The position numbers and the translations under genes were made by a program. Shown here piece after piece: positions 1 through 11,016 of a stretch of DNA of 64,000 nt. Under the pieces are notes generated by a model. It was not told the DNA's origin. It saw nothing but the letters and a program-made list of their open reading frames with translations, and searched no databases. Source of the stretch: Thermothelomyces thermophilus ATCC 42464 (Eukaryota > Ascomycota > Sordariomycetes > Sordariales > Chaetomiaceae); assembly GCF_000226095.1 (NCBI RefSeq), contig NC_016473.1, positions 3,844,001-3,908,000 on the forward strand, given 5' to 3'. Every line of letters starts with the position of its first letter. The stretch's first letter is position 1.

Positions 1-684
1 TGGTGCGTACTCTCAGTGTTTCTTTCTCGTATGCTTGTACATACAAAAATACCACCCCAACCAACATACCTATCGATGTGCGGCGGATAGCTTTACCGTC
101 GGTAGATCAGAGGGTGACTCGTACTATAAATGAGAACAGGCACGAGTATCTTTATAGAGGCATTCCAAGGCCGAAAACATTTGTTTGAGATAAAGCTGCT
201 GAGGGTAGAAACTGAGAGTAAACCACCGTCCACACGATGATGAGGTGTGAAATGTAAACAAACAGAGATACTGGCTTGCGGAGGAACATGGGCACGACCA
301 CAGCACTAAAACCACGATACTCCGTATACATCCGTCAATATTCATATGGTTTCTTTCGTTCATAGAACATGCCTCAAGGCCCAATATCGTTTTGCTTCAT
401 TAGGCTAGGCAGCTTGACAATGAATAGGTGACGCTGCTACATAAGAAAAACTAAGGAACCGAACCACATACCACGCCCTACATCGACACTCACAATCTCT
501 GCTGCCACTACCACTAAGCTCACAATCTAGACAGGACATCATACAAACAAACGCCGTTTGCATCGAAGCGCTGAACCGTGACCCATAAAAAGAAAAAGAA
601 AGGGGGCAAAAAAAGGGAAGGATAACCGTGTAGACCATCAACGGCACTTCGAACCTAAAGAGTCGGGGGGGTCCCTGCCCCCTT
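1..684. other. gene-free edge, 3' flank of PFF1
   Basis: No reading frame here resembles a known protein. This is the region downstream of the vacuolar protease gene, so part of it should be that gene's 3' UTR. It holds one copy of the dispersed 9-mer TACTCCGTA at 318-326. Nothing else stands out. Confidence 0.5.
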
Positions 685-3600
685 TTACACCTCGAACCGT
701 TTTCTCCCATCCACGAGTCCCTCCGACAGCTTCGTAACCGCTACCCACGCCGGCACAAATTGGAGCGCCTCGTCCAGCGCTGGGATCGTGCCACGGACGT
801 TTGCGTCGCTCCACTTGCACACCACCGCACCCTTCAAGCCCTTCTCCCGCTTTCTCAGCTCCCCATCTCCCAGAAGCAGGGCCTCCTCGTGATCGGCCCC
901 CTGCTCGGTAGGGATGGGGCCGTCATCTTCAGCAGGATCCTTCCACTCGACATCCACGACCCACTTCTCGTTCCACTTCCGATGCCACATCCGGAACTGC
1001 GTGATCCCCGCATCGGAGAGCTGGCCGAACCGCGCATCCCATCCGGAGCTGCCGTGCACAGACAGCCGGGAAACGGGCGCCTCGAACTCCAAGAAGCAAG
1101 CCTTGGTGTTGTTCGCCGCGACCTCGAGCCTAGCGGCACTCGGCCCCGTCCGCGAGGCGTTGACCGTTACCAACCCGCTATAGCCCTCGTCTCCCTCTTC
1201 TTTCTGCTCTTTAGCAAACGGCCCATCGACAGGGAAATCTGTAAGCCTCGGCCTCGACTCTGAGCCGTCAAAGCAGCAGCTCGCAAGCCCCAGCCTCCTC
1301 GACACGCCGCAGTCCACCGCCTTGCCCGAAGCCGAGGGCAGCGACGCGATGATTGAACGGACGTACTCCTCCACGCCGTCGTAGCACACCCTATTCGTCC
1401 CGTGGTCGAGGTCCAGCGTCTGCGAGAAGTACACCTTGTACCGCGCCCCCGCCGAGAAGGGGAACGCGACGAGGTTGTACACCAGCGTCGCGACGAACAC
1501 GACCATCAAGAAGACCGGCAGGTGATGCGTCACGCGGTGGATGAAGGGCGCCAGCGGGAGGAGCAGCAAAACGGCGGATAGAAAAGCAATCAGGTAGGGG
1601 AGGAGCAGGTTGCTGCCGTCGGCCCCGGTCTGGTGGACGGCGTCGACGAGCATGAGCGCGGTCTGAGCCACGAGGATGATGATGAAGGGCCCCAGCAGGA
1701 GGAATTGCAGGATCCAGGCCCACGAGGGGAGGCGGCCGGACCAAGCCTGTTCGTTCTCGAAGGGGGAGGGATGGGGGAGGCCGCTGTCGCTGTAGCGTCG
1801 GGCGGCGCCGCTGACGAGGGCCGAGATGGAGCGCCGATAGGTTGTCGCGAAAGTGGTTCGGGCTGGTTGGTCACTGGCCGCGCTGCCGCCTACGAGCGGG
1901 GTCCGTTCGGTCGGGGCCTCAGTGTCGGCATCGTCCTCGTCACCGTCACGAGTTGGTCCGGGGACAGACGTGGAGTGGTTGGAGGGTCCTGGTCGGGAGG
2001 ATGTCGGCTCTCGGGTAGATGCTGGAGGCGGCAGTTGGGATGGCGAGAGACCATTGCGAGAACGGCCGCGATGGTATTCCCTCTCCTCCTCCTCGTCGCG
2101 CAGTTTCTGGGCCCAGGCCGTCTTTTTCGGCAGCGCGAAATGCTCGCAGAGGGCAATAAACAGCGAGAGAAACACGGCGGACCCGAGAAAAACAGACGGG
2201 TACCCAGCGCCGATCCTCAGCCTGTCCTCCGCAACAGTGACCGCCACGAGCGCGGCCCATCCGATAATGAATATCCAAATCTGGACATAGGTTCTGTGCA
2301 AAGCGCTGGGTCTCACAGAGCTTGCGCCGCGCATGATAACCCAAAACGTAAAGTAGAACAGCGACACCATCATGGCCAAACTAATTGGCATTGTCAGCAA
2401 ACTCTGTGACACTTCGCATCAACGAAGGGCTGTAGGGGCAGACATACACGGAATATCGACTGCTGTATATGATGAAAGGGTTCACCTTCCTCATCAAGAA
2501 GGCTGCTCCCAGCGTCAGCGACCCGGCTACAACGAGCGCGAAGGGGAACCGGAAGAAGCCCTTCCATCCCCCGACCGACACGGGCTCGTCATCGGCTTCG
2601 TAACCCGTCTTGACCTTCGAGCTGAACAGATAGTACTTATCCGCTCTATGCAGCAGGTAGCTGACCAGTATGAGGATGAGCGGTGTGGCGATCAGCAGGG
2701 TCAACGACCATGCGAACATGCCCTTGAGATCAAAGAGCACGAATCCCTTGCCGAAGAGATCGAACCACACTCCCTCACTCGGACTGCCGTTACGCACCTT
2801 GCCGCGCGCGCCGTCGGGGCGGGGGCCGACGAAGGTGTTGCCCGTGTCGCCGGACAGGCGGGTGGTCGTGTGGATCGCGGCCGACAGCATGTGCCAGAGA
2901 CTACCCCTAGACGCGTGCCTGGCATCGTCTTGGTTGGTGTGATAACGCGCGCGGGGTTTGAAGAAGGCAAGGTCGAGACCGCGCTGGCCGTAGACGTCGT
3001 AGAGAACCGAGTAATCGGTGGCGCTCCTGATGAAGCCAAGTCCGAAGGCATCGGAGCCGATGACGGTGCCGAAGGGATTGGGTGATCCGGCGTAGGCGGC
3101 CGTTACCTCGCGGTCGGTGGTGCGGAACAGCATGGCTCGGCCGCCGGCACCGGCTCCCTCGAGGTTCAAGAAAGTGTGGATGTACGGATTCAGAGGATGC
3201 TGCCCGAGCGCTCGGGCGCCGTACAGATAGTCTTCCTCGCCGTTGTTGAGCATGACCACTATGCCTCTATCGGGCTGGTTCTCGGGTCGGGTAAAGTACT
3301 GGATCAACTGCAGGCAAGTAACGACACCCATACCGTCGTCTGTGGCGCCGTACCCAGTGGAGACCCTGAATACAGTCAGTCCAGCACTTTATAGTTCCGA
3401 TTTGAGGTGGCAGGTACGTACGAGTCATAGTGAGCGTTCACCAGCGTCAAGCCCTTTTCGTTCTGCCTGGAATCGTGAGGTTCGACTGCATCCCACCACT
3501 TGCCTGGGCCATCGGATCTGCCCCTGATGTAAACAAGTATGTTGGTGCCCTCAAAGTACGCGGCGATTTGGGGTGTCTTGGGGTCGGGGACCACACCTGA

Positions 3601-4026
3601 CGCCATTGCAAAGGTGCAATTGGATGTCAAGTCGTCAAACACGGTGACAGCGGCATCCGGGTTTTCTGGGCCCTTGCTGTTGATTGAATTGATTAACTCG
3701 GGTTAACAACCGATGGATTTGCGCGACAGGTCTTACCCGTCGATCGTCCAAGCCGCCCCATTCTCGTTTAGGATAGAGCGTATGCGCTCGAGAAGAAACC
3801 GCCTAAGGTCATCGTTGTAGTGGCTGTTGTAGGGGTGATAGGCTCGAGTGAGAGTTGCCAGGTCAAGCCAGGCCTGGGTGAGATTGGTTCCCTTCACGGG
3901 AGACTCGCCATGTGGTGCCGGTGGCGTCTCCTCGTTGATGACAATGATGGGGATGAGAAGGGCGAGATAGGTGACCGTGGTCCAGAAGGTGACGGGTCCC
4001 GGCCGGAACGAGAAGGGGTTGATCAT
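685..4026 (-). CDS. PFF1: vacuolar membrane protease, M28 family (Pff1-like)
   Basis: Four exons, in transcription order: 4026-3737, 3676-3422, 3365-2448, 2380-685. They join in frame to 1052 residues, about the usual length of fungal vacuolar membrane proteases. Introns are 60, 56 and 67 nt with GTAAGA, GTACGT and GTATGT donors. The protein starts with a short tail and a membrane segment (about residues 10-28). A zinc aminopeptidase M28 domain follows: [18 protein letters not shown] is assembled across intron 2 and supplies the His and Asp ligands, [11 protein letters not shown] gives the catalytic and metal-binding Glu pair, and ARYHTNQDD carries the distal His. The second half has several hydrophobic segments and a charged loop rich in Ser, Pro and Thr, matching the multi-pass C-terminus of the family. 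Expected role: metallopeptidase facing the vacuole lumen. The start is the first ATG after an in-frame gap and gives the known N-terminal context. The stop is at 685. I see no damage. Family assignment is firm; substrate is not known from sequence. Confidence 0.95.
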
Positions 4027-5162
4027 CGTGACTTAGCTGGGTAGCGCGGGTCGGCTGACCGGGGTTCCCTCTTTCGATCAGGAAATGCGAAGTCAGTTGA
4101 AGCCAGGAAACACCCGCAAGCTTCTCCGATTACTCATATGAGATGTTGCCGAGTTGCGAACGACATGAGTTGTTCAGGACTTGGGCGTCCTAGTCCCAGA
4201 AGAAGTATCTCGACTCGCGCTGTATCGTCTCCCACATTCAACGGCAGGACTCTCGACTCGCCAAATGCACGGTATTTGGCACTGCGTCGTCGAAAAAGCT
4301 CAGGTACGACACAGCATCTGAAACGCCGAAGCAGACCCTTGTTTTGCCGCGGTGCTCGCGGGGTCGCTCCTCGCGAACGCGACCGGCTTATATACTCTTG
4401 TTGAGTCCACCGTGTTGCTGGGGAAATGGCGAGGAGAAGGTAGCATGAACGACCTCGCGAAATGCAGAAGCCGGTTAGAATTCAAGCAGTAGTGTGGGTG
4501 CCTTGGGCAATTAAATGATCTACGAGCTCGCGAGGTCGTTGACCAAGTTTGCGGGGAGCGGAGCTCTGATGTGTAGGTGCGGATTGCAGCTGGAGTAGGC
4601 TGCAACAGCTACTTGTGTACGAATTACACGCAGCAATTGGCCCAAGCTCCCAAGTGATGTCACAGGCGCCCTATGTCACCTGCAAGGGGGGTTGCTTTTG
4701 CAAGCCTCATTGAATAAGGTAATCCGTACCCTGCCAACACCTGTAAATACCATACATACGCTACATGCACATATAAGGCGTGTATAGCCACCTTCACCTC
4801 GGCTATTGAATGACAAGCCAGGCGACAGCTGTCTATACGACGGAGCCAGCATTCTATTTCTCACCACATTATACATGCCACAAAATTGCGAGAGTATCTT
4901 CATGCAATATTCCGCTGCTCAATCTTGTACAGTTAGTGCTGGCTATCCCTTTGCCTTGACTATCTAGCCAATGGACTGTCAACGTCTGGTCCGACAGGCT
5001 TGATCAAAGCGTTAGGCTTAGGGCCAGGCTAGCCATTTGCAAAGAGGAAAAAAAAGAGGAAAAAAAAGAGGAAAAAAAACAGGAAACAGCCTATCGGTCA
5101 GTAGCATTCTACTACCCGGCAAAATACTGCATCGCAGCAAGTTAGTCCGCTAGCGTCTACCC
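4027..5162. other. intergenic between BBP and PFF1
   Basis: No coding potential recognised. The stretch includes the PFF1 promoter (upstream is toward higher coordinates) and the 3' flank of the BBP gene. It contains one TAATCCGTA motif at 4720-4728 and a purine-rich triple repeat near 5045-5080. Confidence 0.5.
5045..5080. repeat. three tandem GAGGAAAAAAAA-like units
   Basis: Three near-identical 12-13-nt units of GAGG plus an A run stand side by side, followed by a fourth, diverged CAGGAAA unit. They lie about 85-120 nt past the BBP stop codon. In the sense of the BBP transcript they read as U-rich tracts ending in CCUC, so they may sit in its 3' UTR. Confidence 0.7.
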
Positions 5163-7363
5163 TTAAGCACCTGGAGGAGGTGGTGGCAGGTCTGCGGGCG
5201 GCGGCGGTGGAGGAGGAGGAGGAGCATCCCCAGAGGGCGGAGGGGGCGGAGGCGGTACGGCATTAGCGTACTGACTGATCAGGGCGTTTAGTCCACCAGG
5301 GAGGCCAGGCGGCGCGCCACCAGGAGGGGGCGGAGGAGGCGGAGGGGGCAAGCCAGGGGGAGGAACCCCGACTCCCGGGGGCGCACCAGGGGCGCCGTAA
5401 CCGCCGTAACCCGGGTATCCGGGGTATGCGGCCGGAGCACCCATGGGCTGGTTCCAGGGAGCGGTGCCCGGGGCAGTAGGGGCACCGCCATAGGAGCCGT
5501 GGCCGCCAGGGTAGTAGCTATCACCTCCATCACGGCCATCGAACCCGCGATAGCCACGGTCGCGGTCGCGGTCGCGGTCGCGGTCGCGGTCACGCGCCCA
5601 CGGTGCAGGCCCTCCGGAGGGGCCAGTCGGGGCGCCGCCCTCGTTGTCCCGGTCGTGGTTCCTGATACGCCAAGGAGCAGGCCCACCAGTCGGGCCGCGT
5701 GCCCAGGGCCGAGCATCGCCTCCGCCGCCAGAAGGACCATGGGAGCCGGGCCCTGCTTCAATACGCGCGGGAGCCGCGCCGGAACCGCCGAGTTCTTGCA
5801 TGAGTTGCTACGACAGGTTAGCACAAAGGACTGCTTAAACCACCCGAGGGGTCCACATACCTCGTACTCGCGATCTACGGCATCGCCGCCACCCAAGCGG
5901 GAAGCACCCGACCGAGGACCGTCATTACGCCAGCTAGCACCTCTTTGTCTGTCGGGGCAATCACGAGCCATATGCCCGGCGTTGCCGCACACACGGCAGA
6001 TGATGTTGGCCGTAAAGTTCTGTCTCTCCGGGCAGTCATACTTGCGATGTCCAATCTGGCCGCAGTTCTGGCATGCCTGGTTCTCGTCGTCACGAAGTGT
6101 TCCGTTCAGGGCGGCCAGCTCGCGCAGCTGATTCCGCTTCAGCTCATTCTGGCCCTCAGGGATAGACGCGGCCTGGTCACCTGGTCAGTATGCGTTACAT
6201 GTAGCACTCAAGGCGGGACGACGAACCGTTTCAATAACGTTGTGAATCAACTTCTTGGCCTTGTTGACTTTCTCCTCAGTATCCGCCATGATGAGGCAGT
6301 GGAGGTCCTCCTCCTGGTTGCTGGAATGCGCAGCATCGGAGCGGCCTTTGCCTTCCTTCACGGAACCCTTTCCGCGAATGGCAATCTTGGCTCCGGATTC
6401 AGCTTCCATCTTTTTGAGAGTGTTGCCACGAGGTCCGATGAGTAAGCCAACTTAAGTAGGGAGAGCTAAGCGTTAGTAAACTGGGTCAAGTGAGACGAGA
6501 AGAAAACAAAAAGTTCGTGAGCGAGTTAGAGTCCAAGGGTTAGCCCGCGAGGCACAGCATCACAGCAGGATGCCGACACAAGTGCCTGGCAAAGTACCAA
6601 GGGTGAGGGGAGTTTGGAGTGGTTAGAAGAGGTTAGAGGGTTAGCAATCATACTGAAATTGATCTCTGGATAGTCGTTAACCGGGACGTAGACCTTCTCC
6701 TGAGTCTTGGTCGGCCGGCGATAGTCTGCGGGCGGGTGATAGTTAGGGATGGTCTTTATGGCTTTCTCGATCAGCTTGTGGCGCTCATCCTCAAGGCGCT
6801 TCCGGTAGCGATATTCCCGAGTATTGATACGGCGGCCGTGATTGTCGTACTGCGGAGGAGGCGACGGAGACCTTGATCGCGCGCCGTTAGCATCAGCAGT
6901 AAAGGCAAAGTGGGACGCGCAGCAAAACACACCTGTCTCCGTCGGCGGGAACGACATCGTCAATCTTGAGCTTCTGCGTGATTTCCTCGATACGCAGATG
7001 GAGAGTATAGGCTTCCAGTTGCTCGCTAGTCATGTCGGCGACGATGGCAGTCGGCAGGCCCATGAGCCCAGCGGCCTTGTTCTCCGTCGCTTCGCCCCAG
7101 CGATTGCGCTTCTTGCGACGTCTCGGGCCGTCGTGTTCGGAACCTGCGAAAAGGGAAAATTAGGATCATACTTCGGAGAACAGTCGCCAGAATAACGTAC
7201 GTTCAGGGCTCCGACCGCGCTTAGCATCGCGGTCGCCGTTCGCAAGACCATTTGGCGACGCGCTGCCATTTTTGCTGCTGCTGTCTTCGGGGTCGGCTCC
7301 AAACCGGCGCTTTCCCAAGGGAATATTATTGGAGCCGGTTATGCCTTGATTTCTCCACGCCAT
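5163..7363 (-). CDS. BBP: branchpoint-bridging protein (SF1/Msl5 homologue)
   Basis: Six exons in transcription order: 7363-7201, 7143-6933, 6871-6654, 6450-6227, 6172-5861, 5807-5163, giving 590 residues. Splicing factor that recognises the intron branch site in the early spliceosome and bridges to the 5' splice-site complex. Visible parts in order: an N-terminal basic segment with the [10 protein letters not shown] motif that in the family precedes the U2AF-binding ULM tryptophan; a helix-hairpin region ([12 protein letters not shown] then [18 protein letters not shown]); a KH-QUA2 domain with the [15 protein letters not shown] loop; two CCHC zinc knuckles ([14 protein letters not shown] and [14 protein letters not shown]); and a Gly/Pro-rich tail with an Arg-Asp dipeptide run and polyproline ending in PPPPPGA. 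Introns are 57, 61, 203, 54 and 53 nt. Introns 2 and 3 end in AAG rather than CAG or TAG. All junctions keep family motifs intact, so the model is well supported. Confidence 0.95.
5556..5592. repeat. in-frame CGGTCG hexamer tandem
   Basis: About six units of a GC-rich hexamer inside the last BBP exon encode an Arg-Asp dipeptide run in the glycine/proline-rich tail. Such a tract can change length by replication slippage without breaking the frame. Confidence 0.8.
6451..6653 (-). other. long intron 3 of BBP with perfect branch site
   Basis: This 203-nt intron is far longer than the other four in the gene. It carries a consensus TACTAAC branch site (on the plus strand GTTAGTA at 6472-6478). A TAG lies only a few bases after the branch site at 6466-6468, and an AAG that restores the KH-domain frame follows 15 nt later. 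Use of the nearer TAG would give an early stop. The first part of the intron stays open in the exon 3 frame for about 120 nt. Confidence 0.8.
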
Positions 7364-7847
7364 TGTGTGGTTCGATTGCCTTGCGGTCCGGGAGACGTTG
7401 GTGTGGATGTCGAAGGCGACGTCTTTTTCAGGAAGTTCGGGATCACGGCAAAAAAACGGCCAGGTTCGCCACGATCTTACGGAGTACCCTACAATAGCTT
7501 ACCTTATCGAGGCCCAAGGCATGCTGACCCACGTGATAGCTTGGCACAGTGCACGGACTCCTCGCAAGGTTTCACACCACATACTCCGTAGAACGTAATA
7601 CTCATAGTAATCCGTACTTTGTAATGTAATCCGTACCTCCATACAATCTCAACACTCTCACTTTGCAGTCCGTTCATGGACCAAAATATGGGAGGTTTTG
7701 GGCATTGGCTAGCCAGGTATTGCGGTTGTAATTCAATTCAGGCCTGCAACGGCTGAAGCTCAAGTCAAAGACATACCGAGCATGTACCTCCATGCGTGCA
7801 ACCGCGCCCGCCCTTTCTGTACGAGCACAGCCAGACCGGGGGGCCTT
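7364..7847. other. BBP promoter region with clustered 9-mers
   Basis: This gap separates the GST stop from the BBP start, so it should hold the BBP promoter. It contains four copies of the dispersed motif family within 158 bp: TACGGAGTA at 7478, TACTCCGTA at 7582, and TAATCCGTA at 7608 and 7627. No reading frame looks real. Confidence 0.6.
7478..7590. repeat. 113-bp segment bounded by inverted TACGGAGTA
   Basis: The segment begins with TACGGAGTA and ends with its reverse complement TACTCCGTA. It is not coding. The arrangement could be a very short MITE-like relic or just two members of a dispersed motif family; I see no clear target-site duplication. A similar layout occurs at 23140-23398. 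Confidence 0.4.
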
Positions 7848-8409
7848 TCACTTCTTCGAATCCTCCTGCATGCCTCGCTGCACCCAATCCCTAGTCTGAG
7901 CCGCCGCCGCGTCGAGCTCCTCCTCGGTCTTGTGCCGGCTCTCCAGGACCTTGTGCGGGCTCGGGACGTGCCTACCTTTCTCGCAAGCGGGGCGGGACAG
8001 GATCTTGTCGACCCAGGCGTTGAGGTGGGGGAACTCGTGCACCGGGATACCGGCCCAATCTTGCTTTTGTGTCAGCGCCCGTTGCTTCGCCGGCTGCTGT
8101 ATGTACATGGTAAAAGGGACACTCACATCCAGCAGCCACCCAGCCCCAGCAAGCAATGTCGGCGATGGTGCACCGGTCGCCCACAATGTAACCCGAGGTA
8201 GACTGGCTCAGCTGCTTGTCCAGGACGCCGTACAGGCGGCGTGTCTCATTTCGGTATCTGTCGATGCCGTACTGGATCTTCTCGGGGGCATATCCTGTTT
8301 TGGATCAGCCGTTCGTCGCAGATAGACAGATTCGACGTGCCGTGCATAGCGTTTTCGTCGACTTACTTGAGAAATGGTTCGCTTGGCTGATTCAACCAGG
8401 TTAGCATTT

Positions 8410-8457
<48 letters not shown>

Positions 8458-9137
8458 GCATGCGCGCGCACATCCACACGCACATCGACATCCCTTCCGA
8501 CTCCTGGGGAGGAGGGAGGGATGGGGAGAGGAAAAGATAACTCACCCTTGCATCGGCCCGAGACCAGCAACTTGCCAAAACAGCTGTTATGCGTTCCCCA
8601 GCATCAGCCACGATCCTCATCCCAATTCAGTTCGAAAGAACGAGGAATCAAAGAAGAGATTTTTTTTTTTGGGGGGGAGGGGAGAAAGGAACGGGAGGGA
8701 GCAGGAAGGAGATGACGCACCCAGCTGTTCACCTCGTAGTACTCGCGCGTGCCCCGCGGGTACGAGACCTTGTGCTCGGGGTCGTAGCGTTCGACCAGGT
8801 ACTGCATGATGGAGCCGCTCTCGAAGAGGCGGATGGGCGAGCCGTCCGGGAGGACATCGGTCAGGGCGGGGATGCGGCCGTTGGGGTTGATCTCGAGGAA
8901 CCAGGGCTCCTTCTGCTCGTTCTTGCTGAAGTCGATGGCTGTGACCTGATATCCCCCGAGATTAGACATACTCTCTGGGTACGGGGGAGGGGGCGGGAAT
9001 GGGTGGTTCGCCGAGACGGAAGGGCAACAACCTACCTTGTACGGCAGACCGAGCTCCTCGAGCAGCATCGAGATCTTGATGCCGTTCGGCGTCTGGGCCG
9101 TGTAGAGGTGGATATCGGTCTTGGTGGTGTCGGCCAT
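7848..9137 (-). CDS. glutathione S-transferase, Ure2-like class
   Basis: Six exons in transcription order: 9137-9036, 8945-8721, 8583-8546, 8386-8367, 8294-8127, 8059-7848, giving 254 residues, normal for cytosolic fungal GSTs. Conjugates glutathione to electrophiles or acts as a glutathione peroxidase/reductase; the substrate cannot be read from sequence. The thioredoxin-like N-domain has [30 protein letters not shown] with the cis-Pro, and [10 protein letters not shown] for glutathione gamma-glutamyl binding. The helical C-domain has [17 protein letters not shown], split over three exons, then [14 protein letters not shown]. The ATG at 9137 is preferred over the in-frame upstream extension because it puts the first strand at the usual place. 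Exon 4 is only 20 nt. Intron 3 (8387-8545) carries a 46-bp CA/TG microsatellite. Intron 1 (8946-9035, 90 nt) is in frame and has no stop, so unspliced RNA would add 30 residues. Intron 5 ends in AAG. Confidence 0.93.
8411..8456. repeat. CA microsatellite, 23 units
   Basis: An uninterrupted CA dinucleotide run of 46 bp lies inside intron 3 of the GST gene. In the transcript it reads as UG repeats between the 38-nt and 20-nt exons. Confidence 0.98.
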
Positions 9138-10044
9138 CTTGTGAGGGGTGGTGTTCTTCTGGTAGTGGTCGGTGGACGTTAAGTGTGCTTCCAACTGCGC
9201 AACGCGTTGCATTGAATCAAGTCCCTCATTCAACCAGCCGTGAGAGACCGGGACCTGGCTCTTATACTTCCCGCTCCACTCGGTACGGAAATAATCATGG
9301 AAAAGGTTATGGGATTAATAAAACGCTCTGGGAACCCCAGGGGCACTTACATCATTGGTATGCGGGGCTTAGAAATCATCAGGGAACACCTTCCTCAACT
9401 CGGAGACTATTGCGGGTGCAATAGACCAGCAGGGAGGGGCCAGAAACCTGGGTCGGCCCCACTAGGGAGTTCAACACGACCCTTCCGCGCCCGGACCGGG
9501 TTCACACTAGGCTCCGTCCGCTTTCAGCGAAGGCTCCTCAGAACCTCTCGAAGAGGGGTTTACAGGTTTAACCGCCGCGAGAGAACGGAAGTTGACCAGC
9601 TAAACGAGAAACTGAAGAGAGCAGCAGGGCGAGATGTGTGGAAGAAGCTCAAGACTCTTTGTCATCCTATTTTCTCCTCCTTCGAACAGAGCGCATCGAG
9701 TTTTGGTTATTTTAATTGGCAGATTGGGAAGTAGATGATAAATTCACGACTACCTACCAAGGTCAGCTGATTTACACTACAGATGCGCAGTCTTTGTGTC
9801 GGGGGCGGGCTGCCAACTAATGTGTGTCACAACAAGAAGAAGCCATGCCGCTCCGAATGGCATGGACAAAGGGAGCTCGAAGGAGATCCATCGGATCAGG
9901 AATTACTAACGAGAGAAAGATAGATTGTAAATGGGAGAGTTACCCAGTATGGACACGTGACGCTTACTTGCAGATATTATTATTAAGCAAGTATTTTGGG
10001 CACTGGGTCATCGTCGCGGCTAGTCGGCCTCTCGTCTCTGACCG
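9138..10044. other. intergenic upstream of GST
   Basis: The GST promoter should lie here. A plus-strand frame at about 9240-9734 is open but matches nothing I know and has no clear codon signature, so I do not call it. No motif or repeat stands out. Confidence 0.4.
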
Positions 10045-11016
10045 TCAGCGGGTCACGGCGGACATGGCGGCCGGGTCGTTGGCAAAGGTGGAGAGGGGGA
10101 CGAGCCGGCCGCCGTACTGGGCGATGCCGACCTCGATGTTGCCGACGGGCAGCGGGCCGAAGTACTTGTCGTAGTGGTCGTAGTAGGTGGCCGACTGCGA
10201 GTATCCGAGGGTATACTTGACGCCCATGGCGGTGAGCTTGGCCGCGAACGGAGACAGCATGGCCTCGACCTCGGCCGCCGTCTTGTTGTAGGCCGTCAGG
10301 GGCGCTATCTGGAAGAAGCTCGAGGTGGAGTAGTAGACGACCATGGCTCCGGACAGGGCCCAGTACAGGTTTCGGCGTTCTGCGTGCGCGAGGCCGTGAC
10401 GACCTCGAACTCGAGCGTGTTGTCGTCGGCCGAACGAGGTGCTCAGGGCAGAGTGACCACCGCCTTGGGTGTAACCACCAGCGATTCCGACGGTCGGGCA
10501 CTCACCGCCCACGACCACCTGCTTCTTTTCGAGAGCGGCCGACAATACCTGGAAGCCCTGGACGCCGGCGCCGAGCTTGACGGCGCTGCCGGTGTAGTCC
10601 TTGCCCTTCCACTCCCTGAACTCGATGCTGTTGAGCTAGCTTATGCGTCCACACCGAGAGGGCGCCGGCGCCTGTGGACCGACCCAGGTAGTCATGGCCG
10701 GTGTTGCGGATGACGAAGCGGATGTTGTTCTGCTTGGCGAACTTGACGGCGGCGATGATGTCGGCCGCCGACTGGGCTTCCACGGCGTAGACCACATAGT
10801 TGCCCAGGGTGCACGGCTTGGACGGCGAGGTGAAGGGGTCGCAGCTCTGGTTGGCAACGAAGGGAGCCAGGACCAGCACGCGTCTCCAGGGAAGCATTTG
10901 CACTGCGCGGCCCGGCCGATGGCCAGGGCACCCGCACCAGCCGCAAGCAGGCCGGCAGCGAGGAACGGCGCCTTCACGTCTTCATAGAGAAGAGTGACAA
11001 AGGGTGAGACTGTCAA
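10045..11016 (-). pseudogene. decayed FAD-linked oxidoreductase (BBE/6-HDNO type)
   Basis: Pieces of a berberine-bridge-enzyme-like FAD oxidase appear in order but in different reading frames. They include an N-terminal hydrophobic leader followed by a Cys-rich start; NQSCDPFTSPSKPCTLGNY; the flavin-site segment RNTGHDYLGRSTGAGALS (the His of NTGHD is the covalent flavin anchor in related enzymes); GGECPTVGIAGGYTQGGGHS; a short EFEVVTA piece; NLYWALSG; and a C-terminal-half segment rich in Tyr. Between WALSG and the next piece a long stretch of the normal substrate domain is missing, as is most of the N-terminal region before NQSCDPF. The C-terminal berberine-bridge motif is also absent. A complete family member would be around 550-600 residues, so less than two thirds remains. 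GC content stays high, so decay by repeat-induced mutation is unlikely. It could instead be a poorly assembled or collapsed copy, but several independent lesions argue for a true pseudogene of a host enzyme. Confidence 0.8.

Noticed and set aside
8411-8456. Short regular repeats as a possible CRISPR array
   Set aside because: This is a plain dinucleotide microsatellite in a eukaryotic intron. No spaced repeats exist anywhere in the window.
9240-9734. Open plus-strand frame of 164 codons upstream of the GST
   Set aside because: No motif, no family likeness and no plausible partner exons. Open frames of this length are common in GC-rich DNA.
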